From: Lucinisca nassula
Taxonomy: Eukaryota > Mollusca > Bivalvia > Lucinida > Lucinidae
Assembly: GCA_963580285.1 (NCBI GenBank)
Contig: OY757010.1
Coordinates: 214,056,138-214,120,137, forward strand
Reading direction: 5' to 3'
Length of the DNA stretch: 64,000 bases
Shown here: positions 27,501-39,500 of the stretch, piece by piece
Position numbering within the stretch: the stretch's first letter is position 1
Layout: every line of letters begins with the position of its first letter
The notes under the pieces: generated by a model
Told to the model about the DNA's origin: nothing
What the model saw: only the letters and a program-made list of their open reading frames with translations
The model's database searches: none
Translations under genes and position numbers: made by a program

Positions 27501-30500
27501 AAATGAAATCTTCCACCTTATATATAGCAGGAGTCCATTTCAAAATTTAGGTGTGTCAGGTTGTGTTTTTTTTTTCAAAAACTACTTGGATATTGGCTGA
27601 TAATTTTGCAAACAATGTAGGCCCTGATCAGATGCCATGTGCTGCGGCATCTGATCTAGGCCTTCACTGTTGGCCAACAATCCATTTTGGGATTTCTGAT
27701 ACAAAATGGATTAAGCATATATGAACAACAGACATCTAATAATGTTACACAGACATCGAAACCCCCAATAAAGCATGTTTGGAGTAGAAACCTTTGAACA
27801 AGTGCTAATGGACAGGCTGTTTTGAAAGCAAAATTAACAAATATGACAAAACCCTGTGGGTCATGTGTATCATTTCCACTGACAAGTGCATATAATCAAC
27901 TAAAATGTGAACAACTTCCAGTATGCAGACACCCCTTAGAAGCCCGAAAATGTTTTATCTTATCCTTTTCAGAAGATCTGAAGATATTTTTGCAAAATAG
28001 TAATTTGATGTGACAATTACCTAGGCAGACCATTATTTTTAAAAAATTTCATCAAATGAAATTCAGTGTGGATCACACCATGTACTTACTCATGTCTGAT
28101 CTCCATCTCTGCCCACTCACAGTACACTGAGGCCAGGTCCTCCACGTGTTTGTATGATACTTTTAGAGCTTTCTCAAATATGATTCTCGCCTGCCAATGA
28201 TAAAATATTTATAGATTCTTATAAAAATGATATAACACAAGGATCTAACATCCAACCAATGACCAGAGGCCCCTTAGTATTCTCTAATTTATCTTAGTCA
28301 ATAACATGTGAGCAGCCACAACCTCATCATAACACTGTTCATTATAACATGGTTTTGGATATAACACGGTTTCAAGATGGATCCCAAAAATGTACAGATT
28401 ATGTAGAAAAATGACCATACATTTTATGTCATGTTTAACTAGCACGGTTTCTAATTTGGACCCCATTAATAGTGTTATAACAAGGTTGTTGTGCATCTCA
28501 AGGTATCCGCTACATGTCTGCAACCAGTAACATTTATGGTAAGACTGTATTTATGTACAGACTTGCCTGACCCTTTGACTATCACTAAGGCTAGCATGAT
28601 TAAACTGAAAATCTATAAATCCATCGAAAAAATTCATAAAAAAGGTTCTCATTACTGATTTGCTGTAATTGATTATTTGGTATGTATAATTTACTACCCA
28701 AAGTTTTGCCTGAAATAACCGGATAAGTGGTAAACAATGAGGACCCTGATGAGATGCTGCAACGTCTCATCTGGGTCTACAGTGTTTGCTCAGGCCTGTC
28801 TGTTCAGCTACATATCTTCTTGTTTTGATTTGAGATTTAACTGTAAAGGTCATTTTGGAGATGTTGCTTTCAATTTTTACTCGACATTGAGATGAAATGA
28901 CATCTCAAGCCCTGCCGCCCAAAGAAACCAATAGGGTTTATAAGCATGGATGGTCCGACTTGCACCGCTTTGCCTGGGCAGGCTTAGATCCTCTAAGCGG
29001 TCTACCAGTACTCCTGTGCGTGTCAGTTTCAGCTCTGCGTGAAAGCATCATGCAGCCCATCTATTTCTTCAAGCCCAGATGGGCTGGGGCAGACGGACAG
29101 ATACATATGGTAAAGTACAATATATGGCATGAGTCATTTTCAGACAGAAAGCCAGACAGGTAAAATTATGATCAAATCTTCAGTGATAACTAATCAATTA
29201 TCGATCACAATGGCAGGACTGATAATAGATTATATTTTCAGCCCTAGTTATCACCACTATGCCCTTTTCACAGGAGCTGGCTCCATTTAATGCTGCAAAT
29301 TTAACCTTTATCCTGCTGAATAAATTAATTTTTGTCACACCCATTTCAGGCTTTCAACCAATCAGAATACTTGATATAATGTTTCATTCAAAATTGCAAA
29401 ATTATTGACAAACAATGTAGATCCTGATCAGATGACTTCTACACTGTTTACAAAGGTAGGGTTATTGTGTTCACCAGGATAAGGATTAAAGACTAAACAA
29501 GTTGATAAAAAGTAGACAAAACAAACTGATTTTCCTAAAGACTAATGAAATGAAAGTGAAACAGTGAAGATCCTGTCTGACTTAGCAATGAAAGACCAGG
29601 TCTGAATCAGAACCAGAATCAGAATTATTACTGGTGACACGTCAAATGACATTCATACACTAGGACCTGTGATATGGGAAGTTAGTCCCTAGCTCTAACC
29701 AAAGAGGTAAATTTAGCTACACAATCATCAGCACCTTCAGCTGTCGAAATAATCGAATCGGGAAGGGATTCCAATCTCTAATTGTTCTTGGGAAGAGTGA
29801 CTCTTTATAAATGTCAGTTCTTGCAGTAAGGGTCTGAGATGCCAACGAATGGTGATTTCTAGTGTCTAGTTGGGGGAACAAGGTCATCTGTTGGAATGCT
29901 GGCAGCACGCTTTAGACCTTGGTATAAAAGGATTAGCTTACTGTCTATTCTACTTTTCTTGAGAGACTCGCATTTTAATTTTCCAAGTATTCCAGTCATG
30001 CTCCCAGTTTCAAAGCAGTAATTGCCTGTTACAAATCTAGCAGCTCTATTCTGAACTTTCTCAATTTCTTCGTTAAGAACCGCTCCATTAAGGTCCCAGA
30101 TACAACTACCATATTCCAAGATTGAGCAAACAAGACCTTTATATGCTGCCTTTTTTACATCCTGAGGGCACTGATGATGATTTCGCCTCCCAACCACCCT
30201 TCTGCTGACTCAAGAAAGGCAGTTGTCAGTGTGGAAAGGTTAACTGACCGGCTCAAAAATGACCTTAAATAGTGCTGACTGGGCCATTAAACTCCAATAC
30301 AAACAAACAAAACTCCAAACCAAATTAAATCCATGCAAGATATTCAATAATCACGGTCAGAGTTTCTCTCAAAACTATCCGATAAAGCTAAACTGACTGC
30401 CATTAGGTGAATCTAACATTTTGTGTTGGGACTTTGGGGCCTCGACTATATCTGTAGATGTCTGGGTCAATTTTTTATTTTTGAGAAAGGAAAAGACACA

Positions 30501-33500
30501 AAACCTACTTACATCTTCAATCTGATCAGCTTGTTCATAGAACTTGGCAAACTCACACCAGAGTGTATGGGGTTTCCCAGATGCTATTTTTGGATCCACA
30601 GTTTCTACTGCTTCTGTATATGTGGTGATTATCTGCAAAGGTAATGTTTATATATACATAAACCTCTGTATAAAACATAGCAACAGATAAGGTGGGTATT
30701 TTGTGATAATTGAAGGATAGTTTTCCTTATTTCTGCATAGAAGACAACATTGTGGGTATTCATTAGAACCGCCTCGGATTGGCAGTTCTAATGAATACCC
30801 ACAACATAGGTTCTTATGAAGAATTGACAAAAACTAGCCTTCAATTATCACAAAACACCCACCTTATCTGTTGCTATGATTATATAAAATGGTTTCAGAT
30901 ATAACTCAGTTTAAACATGAATTCCAAAACTGCATCGACTGAACAGAAAAAAAACACAACATAAATGATTATGGTATTTCTTAATGGTCTATGCATTTTT
31001 GACTGGATATAACACTGTTGATTAACTAGAACACTTTTGCTTTGGACCCCAACAACCATATTATGAAAAGACTGTGGTGTATATCTGCCAATATTTTTTT
31101 GTGTTCGGGTTTTAAACAGATTTGAAATCCATTCTGTGTCGCAACTCAAAGATGATGAGAAAAGGGAGAGAAAAGATAGTGAAAAGGAGATAATTGTGTT
31201 GATCACAAGAGGTTTAGGGTAAAATATTGCAGGGGTCAAAACAAAGGGATAAGGATAGAATAGTGAAGAGGAAAATGGAAGAAAACTATCCTACCAACCC
31301 CTATCCCTGCCTACAGCAAGGATAGCAGGTATTGCCCAACATTAATCCATTATCACAGGGATCCTAATTTTGACAGATAACAACACATTTGCCTCACTCA
31401 AACATGTCTCGAATTACCAAAGTGTTCAACCAAATAGCCATGAAGAAATTAAGTTCATGATATTCGGCTGAACTTCCTATAAAAGAAAGAATCTTATCCA
31501 TTTTTGCCAACTTTTCTTAAGCATCCCTTTATGGCAATGGTGGTAAATTTTTTACATGTCAATGTTACCTCCTACAGTCAAGAGTTTAGCTACAAGTTGT
31601 CCCCTGTTAACAACCCATAGCATAATGTAGTGATGTCGCCATAAGTCGATGATTGTCGCATCTCACATCAATTCCCCACAACTCATAGCTTATCAGGAGG
31701 AGCCTACGAGAATTTTAAATGGCTTAAAATTCTTGGGACAACTCGTAGTCTTAAGTGGGTGGAGCTTGCTCATACTGAGCTCGTAACCAATATGTAATGT
31801 GGTGTGTAAATCTCATAGTTATGTCGTAGTTAGTCCACTGTTAGCCACTACAACATACAACCGGGTAACTACTAGTTAGTCATAAGTTGCTATGACAAAG
31901 TATGATATAATACGGAGATATCACGAGTTGGCTATGACGTTCCGACAAGAAGAAACGACAACTGTGCGACAAAGTACGAATTTGTACAAGTTACAGCCAG
32001 ATAACTAGCTACATGTATAAAAGAAATATATCACAGTTTTCCTGATTATGCTGTAGACAAGTTGTGAGGGCCTCGTAGAACAGTTTAAGCCAAACTAGAA
32101 CTGTCAGAGGATCTGACTATAGCCCCGCTATAGCCCTGTCAGAGGAGAAAGACTCATGAATTAAAGGTAAAGACTTATGAGAGGGTTAAATCCCTAACAA
32201 GGTACCTACGCCTTATAGACTTTTCGCGTTATTAGATCTGAAAAACAGTCTAAGTTAAAAAATAAGTTTTGGATAATGAAAAAACCACATGCACATCGTA
32301 AGACCTCTTTGAAAACACCTAAAAAGTTTCAAAGGATCGGCCTAGAACTGTAAGAGGAGTTGTGTTCACAAGGTAGCTACTCCCTATTCATTTTATCATT
32401 AGAAGATCTCAAAAATTGTCTTAGTTAAAAAAGTGAAATAAGTAAAAAAAAAAATAATTTTAGGATAATGAAAAAAGCACATGCACATCTTCAGACCTAT
32501 ATGATTTTTTTTTTTTTTTTTTTTTTTTGGTTTGGGTTTTACGGCCCTTTCAAGATTATTTCACTCATATCGAGCCGATCGTTAATCAGAGGTGGACGAA
32601 AACCCGGAGAAAAACCACCTGACCTTCCGTTGCAGAACTTGGCGTCTCACACGTGGCCCGAGCGAGGCTCGAACCTACGGCGGTGAGAGACCTAATGACT
32701 AAGAGTCAGCGCTCTTATGCACTAGGCCACGGAGGCCCGTTCAGACCTATATGAAAACACCTGTAAAGTTTCAAAAGGATTGACCTAGAACTGTAAGAGG
32801 AGTTGCTATCACAAGGTAGCTACTCCCTATACATTTTAACATTAGTAGATCTCAAAAATGTTCTAAGTTAAAAAAGGTGAAATAAGTGAAAAAAAATATT
32901 TAAGGATAATGAAAAAAGAATATGCACATCTTCAGACCTATATGAAAACACCTGTAAAGTTTCAAAAGGATTGACCTAGAACTGTAAGAGGAGTTGCGGT
33001 CACAAGGTAGCTACTCCCTATACATTTTAACATTAGTAGATCTCAAAAATTGTCTAAGTTAAATAAAAGCACGCTAACACTGCATGATACCCCACCACTG
33101 CAAGATAATATGGTTATAGCCTTGCCCATAATAGTGGTACTTTTAAGTGTTATAGTTATCTGTAAAACTTCACTAAGGCATTCAATATAGTAAAGGAACT
33201 ACATACATGTATATCAAAAGGGCAGATAATACAATAACCAGAAAAGCAGAGTGACTGTCCTTGGCAATAATATGTGTCCTTTAGTGTTTTAAAATTTGAA
33301 GAAAAACCATGAAAAGATTCTTAAGTTATTGATCGCAAACTCCAAAAAAAAATTGTGAGAAATTAATCAAGTTATCGGTCGGAAATGGTGTGGATGGATG
33401 GACGAACGGACAGACACCGGAGGGTATATTATAATACCCCAGCACTATCGTGTGATGGGGTATAACAAAAAGAAGAAAAGAAAAAAAAGTCATTCCCGAT

Positions 33501-36500
33501 ATAAACATGTAGGCACAATTTGAAAAAAACAAATGTGAAAAATTAATCAAGTTATCGGTCGGAAATGGTGGGGATGGACGGACGGACGGACAGACAGACA
33601 CCGGAGGGTATATTATAATATCCCAGCACTATCGTGTAATGGGGTATAACAAAAAGAAGAAAAGGAAAAAAAAAAAAAAAAGGTAAAAAAAAGGAATGAA
33701 AAACAAAAAATGAGAAAAAAAAAACGAAAAAAAAAAAAAAATCATTGCAAAAAGAAAGAAAAGAAAAATAAACGGAAAAAAAAAGAAAAGAAAAAACGAG
33801 AAAAAAAGAAAAAAAAAAGAAAATTCCATTCCTCCACGGGGGTTTGAACTCACGCCCCTCAGATTCATAGCACAAATTAATCCAGTTATTGGTCGGAAAT
33901 GGTGGGGACGGACGGACGGACAGACACCGGAGGGTATATTGTAATATCCCAGCACTATTGTGTGATGGGGTATAACAAAAAGAAGAAAAGGGTGAAAAAA
34001 AAAGGGAAAAAAAAGGAATGAAAAACCAAAAATTAGGAAAATTAAAAAAAAATAAAAAAAAAATAAATTCATTGCCAAAATGAAAAAGAAAGAAAAAGAA
34101 AAAAGAACACACAAAAAAAAAGAAAAAACGAAAAAAAAAAAAATTTCCATTCATCGACGGAGATTTGAACTCACGCCCCTCAGATTCATAGTCAACAATA
34201 GGATTTGTAGTCCAGCACTCTAACCACTACACTGGCAGTGATAATCAATATATTTCATAAATTAAAGGAATAAATGCGCAGAAACTATTTAATGGGAATT
34301 GTTAACTACCAATTTTTCGTTAAATGTTAATGCATTTTGTGTATTCACAACACAAAACCTGCTTATTATGGTCGTTTATACATCAGTGCAGTTTCATCCA
34401 AATATTCCATATAGTAAAGGAATAAGTCCCCAAAAACCATTTAATCGGAATTTTTAACAACCATAATTCCGTTAAATGTTAATGTATTTTGCCCATTTAC
34501 AATCCCAAACCACTCATACCCAATGCCAATGTGTATACAAAATTTGAAGAAAATTCGTGAAAAAATATCAAGTTATTGATCGGAAACGCCCCAAAACCCC
34601 TTATTTTGAACTAAAAAGGGCCATAACTCTGTCAAATGTTAACGGATTTGCCCATTAACAATCCCATACCACTCATTCCCAAATATATATACATGTATGC
34701 AAAATTTGAAAAAAATTTGTTAAAAATTACTCAAGTTATCGATCGGAAATGGTGCGGACGGACGGACGGACGGACATACGGACGGACGGACGGACACCGG
34801 AGGGTATATCATAATACCCCGCCACTATCGTGTGGTGGGGTATAAAAAGGTGAAATAAGAACTGTAAGAGGAGTTGCTATCACAAAGTAGCTACTCCCTA
34901 TACATTTTAACATTAGTAGATCTCAAAAATGTTCTAAGTTAAACAAGAGTGCCATGATGGCCCTGGATCGCTCACCTTATCTATAGGGTATCAAGTGGGC
35001 CCCTGGGAGAGCCATTATTGGCCCCAGGCTATAATATGATTCATCTTGGTAGTGGTCTAAAAGGTGAAGCTTCATACCAAATATCAAAGAATGGAGACTT
35101 CTGGTTTCAGACAAGATTTTTAAACGTTTTCCTTATATAAGTCTATATAATACTTGGGGTCACCGGGGCGGGCCATTTTTGCCCCCAGGGCTATAATTTG
35201 AACCATCTTGGTAGAAATCCTCAAGACAAAGCTTTATACCAAATATCAAAGACCTTGGCCTTCTGCTTTCAGACAAGAGGATTTTCAAAGGTTTTCATTG
35301 CCTTGACTTCAATTTCCTAGGGCTATAATTTGAACAATTTAGATGAAGCTTCACACCAAATATCAAAGACCTGGGCCTTGCAGTTTCAGCGTAGAAGATT
35401 TTTTTTAAATTTCCCTATATAAGTCAATGTAAAAACGAAGGGCCCCGGGGCGGGGGCATTTTTGACCCAAGGGCTATGATTTGAACAATCTTGGTAGAAG
35501 TCCACTAGATGAAGCTACACACCAAATTCCAAGAACTGGGCCATCAGGTTTTGGAGAAGAAGATTTTTAAAGATTTCCCTGTATAAGCCAATGTAAAACC
35601 AAAGGGCCTGCAGGTGGGGGCATTTTTCGCCCTAGGCCTATAATTTGTACAATCTTGATTGAAGTCCATTAGATGAAGTTTCACACCAAATATCAAAGAA
35701 CTGGGCCTTGCGGTTTCAGAGAAGAAGATTTTTAAAGATTTTCCCTATATAAGTCTATGTAAAACCAAAGGCCCCCCGGGCATGGGCATTTTTGGACCCA
35801 GGGCTATAATTTGAACAATCTTGGTAAAGGTCCACTTGATGAAGCTTCATACTAAATATTAAAGACCTGGACCTTGTGGTTGCAGAGAAGAAAATTTTTA
35901 AAGATTTTCCAGGCTATATAAGCCTATGTAAAACCAAAGGGCCCCGGGACGGGGACATTTTTGGCCCCAGGGCTATAAATTGAACAATCTTGACAGAGGT
36001 CCACTAGATAAAGCTTCACACCAAATATCAAAGACTTGAGCCTTGCAGTTTCGGAGAAGAAGATTTTTCAAGATTTTCCCTCTATAAGCCTATGTAAAAC
36101 CAAAGGCCCCCGGGGCGGAGGCATTTTTGACCCCATGGCTATAATTTGAACAATCTTGGTAGAGGTCCACTAGATGAAGCTTCATTGCAAATATCAAAGA
36201 CCTGGGCCTTGTGGTTTCAGAGAAGAAGATTTTTGAAGATTTTTCCTATATAAGCCTATGTAAAACCAAAGGCCCCCGGGGCGGGGGCATTTTTGGTCCC
36301 AGGGCTATAATTTGAACAATCTTGGTAGAGGTCCACTAGATGAAGCTTCATACCAAATATCAAAGACCTAAGCCTTGTGGTTTCAGAGAAGATTTTTAAA
36401 GATTTTCCAGGCTATATAAGCCTATGTTAAACCAAAGGCCCTCGGGGCAGGGGCATTTTTGGCCCCAGGGCTATCAGTTGAACAATCTTGATAGAGGTCC

Positions 36501-39500
36501 GCTAGATGAAGCTTCACACCAAATATCCAAGACTTGGGCCTTGCAGTTCCAGAGAAGAAGATTTTAAAAGATTTTCCCTATATAAGCCTATGTAAAACCA
36601 AAGGCCCCTGGGGCAGGGGCATTTTTGGCCCCAGGGCTATAATTTGAACAATCTTGGTAGAGGTCCACTAGATGAAGCTTCATACCAAATATTAAAGACC
36701 TGGGCCTTGTGGTTTCAGAGAAGATTTTTAAATATTTTCCCTATGTAAGCCTATGTAAAACCAAAGGGCCCCGGGGCCTGGGCATTTTTGGCCCCAGGGC
36801 TAGGATTTGAACAATCTTGAAGCTTCACCCCAAATATCAAAGACTTGGGCCTTGCGGTAAAAGAGAAGAAGATTTTTTTCAAGATTTTCCCTATATAAGC
36901 CTATGTAAAACCAAAGGCCCCTGGGGTGGGTGCATTTTTGGCCCCAGGGCTATGATTTGAACAATCTTGGTAGAGGTCCACAAGATGAAGCTTCATACCA
37001 AATATCAAAGACCTGGGCCTTGTGGTTTCAGAGAAGAAGATTTTTAAAGATGTTCCCTATATAAGTCTATGTAAAACCAAAGGCCCTCGGGCAGGGGCAT
37101 TTTTGGCCCCAGGGCTATAATTTGAACAATCTTGATAGAGGTCCACTAGATGAAGCTTCTACCAAATATCAAAGACTTGGGCCTTGGGGTTTCAGGGAAA
37201 AAGATTTTTGAAGATTTTCCCTATATAAGCCTATGTAAAACCAAAGGCCCCCGGGGCGGGGGCATTTTTGGTCCCAGGGCTATAATTTGAACAATCTTGG
37301 TAGAGGTCCACTAGATGAAGCTTCATACCAAATATCAAAGACCTGGGCCTTGCAGTTTCAGAGAAGAAGATTTTTAAAGATTTTCAGTAAAAAATCTATT
37401 TTTAGCTCCTGTGACCTAGATGTGCAACAGACCAGAACCATTTGAACAACTTTGAAAGGGGACCACCTAAGGATCATTCCTCTGAAGTTTGGTCAAAATC
37501 CGATCAGTGGTTTAGGAGAAGATGTTGTTTGAAGAAAAAGTTTACGGACGGATGGACGCACAGACGCACGACGGACAAATAGTGATCCAAAAAGCTCACC
37601 TTGTCACTACGTGACAGGTGAGCTAAAAAGGTGAAATAAATGAAAAAAATTATTTAAGGATAATGAAAAAAGAATATGCACATCTTCAGACCTATATGAA
37701 AACACCTGTAAAGTTTCAAAAGGATTGACCTAGAACTGTAAGAGGAGTTGCGGTCACAAGGTAGCTACTCCCTATACATTTTAACATTAGTAGATCTCAA
37801 AAATTGTCTAAGTTAAAAAAGGTGAAATAAGTGAAAAAAACTATTTAAGGATAATGAAAAAAGAATATGCACATCTTCAGACCTATATGAAAACACCTGT
37901 AAAGTTTCAAAACGATTGACCTAGAACTGTAAGAGGAGTTGCGGTCACAAGGTACCCACTATCAAATATTACAGACAGACAGACAGACAGACAGACGGAA
38001 TTCCGGACAAGCCAAATCCAATATAGCCCCCACTTTTTCAAAGCAGGGCTATAAAGAACAGAGCAACAACTCACTCTTAACTCATACAACATGCCCCAAG
38101 TTACAAGTAGAAAAACTTGTTGACTGTGTGACAGGGGTATTTAGTTAACAACACTTCAGAAAACTTTACCCTACTGAATAACTGTCTTACCTCCCTTGGT
38201 TTCCCTTCAAACAACTTCACTCTTTTATGCCACTCATGGACGTTGTGGGGATTCTGACGTAGCAAAACACTGAAAGATATAGCCCATTGTGAGCAAATTG
38301 TGTTTAATTTTCCAAACATCTAAACTAACCTATATAAAAACCTTTACCAATTGATGAATGATATTGTATCCAGTGGCATTGTAGAAATATATCAAATTAA
38401 AGAAACCTACAAAAAATATCTATTCACAGAATAAAGAATTAAATTCTAGTCTCCAAGACCAAACTGCTATTGATAAGAAACAAAATAACTTTTAAGTAGA
38501 CCATTTGTTTCACTAAGACAAAGCTTATATTTACAGTACAAAAGCAGACAAAATAAACTGACCTATTTAACAATAGTGGTCTTCTGTCCATCAGAAATTC
38601 CATTCTAGACAGCCTCAGCTCCAGGTCAAGGTCATCTAAATATATATAGGAAGATACAGATATTATCATATTTTTTCAAATTCTACAATAATAAAGAAGG
38701 CAATACATGTTTCACTTTTAAGGCTATTTATCATATGACGTCGCGTCTGAGAGTGTAATAACGCCATGTAATATTTTCTATAATCCACGTGTGGATTAAA
38801 TATGCAAATTAGCTAGATACGTCCCATAACGTTACATGTACGACGTCCTTAACGACGTCGCGTTTACAAACGGCGGAATATTGACATTTTTGTAAACAAT
38901 CGTATATAAAATGCGTTTTAAATGTCATATGATAAATAGAATCTTGCATTCGTGCTCATGTATTATTGAATTTATTAAACTCGTTGAGGAAAAGGGATAA
39001 AATGCTCGGCAAAGCCTCGCATTTTATCCCTTTTGTTCAACTCGTTTAATAAATTCAATAATACATGAACGCTCATGTAAGATCCTTTATGTAAATCACT
39101 CACAGTCTATGCTCATAATCTAATCGCAAAGAAATTATGATTCTCCATTATAAAGATGATGTAAAACTTTTGTTATCTTGCTTTCTAGCTCTTACAGAAC
39201 AAAGTGTCCCACATCCTCTCCAGCTGGAAGTATTTTTTCTGCCTCGACAGTGACACCAACCAAATTCTTTCCTTTCATATGAAATGAGTACCGTGCCTTT
39301 GCAAAAAGATTCAAATGCAAAGGAAACAAAGATTTTGGAGTAATAGGCTAACAGCTCAGTCAACACTATTAGAATCTTATCAAGCCAAATAGTTTACCAA
39401 ACCATACTTTTCCTGGGCAAGCTAATACTAATACCTTAGCAGTTTTCCAGTGCAGTGTAAATTCTTCCACCAATAAACAGACATCCGCCCATCTTGAATC

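Larger units (their letters stand above)
33066..34846. mobile_element. Pearl-like element inside the 191-bp array
   Basis: Left arm gcatgataccccaccactgc; three tandem partial right-arm copies, each with aagttatcggtcggaaatgg, a GGAC-type microsatellite and an ataccccagcactatcgtg palindrome (about 33360, 33550, 33890); right end ataccccgccactatcgtgt/ggtggggtat. Between the copies lie long A/G-rich tracts. Confidence 0.7.
32093..38054. mobile_element. Nested pearl-like composite, outer element
   Basis: Left arm aactgtcagaggatctgact with an actatagccccgctatagcc palindrome; core of 191-bp units (about six, some partial); right arm with (ACAG)n at about 37975-37997 and hairpin agcccccact..gcagggctata. 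Three elements were inserted into it: a SINE1 at 32505, a second pearl-like element at 33066-34846 and a third at 34943-37626. Net host array is about 1.3 kb. Recalled literature: pearl elements of oysters have tandem cores of about 160 bp plus an ACGG microsatellite. Confidence 0.7.

Noticed and set aside
33552..34154. Minus-strand ORFs of 170-200 codons rich in Phe
   Set aside because: They are translations of purine/pyrimidine tracts and repeated pearl arms, with no domain or conserved composition.
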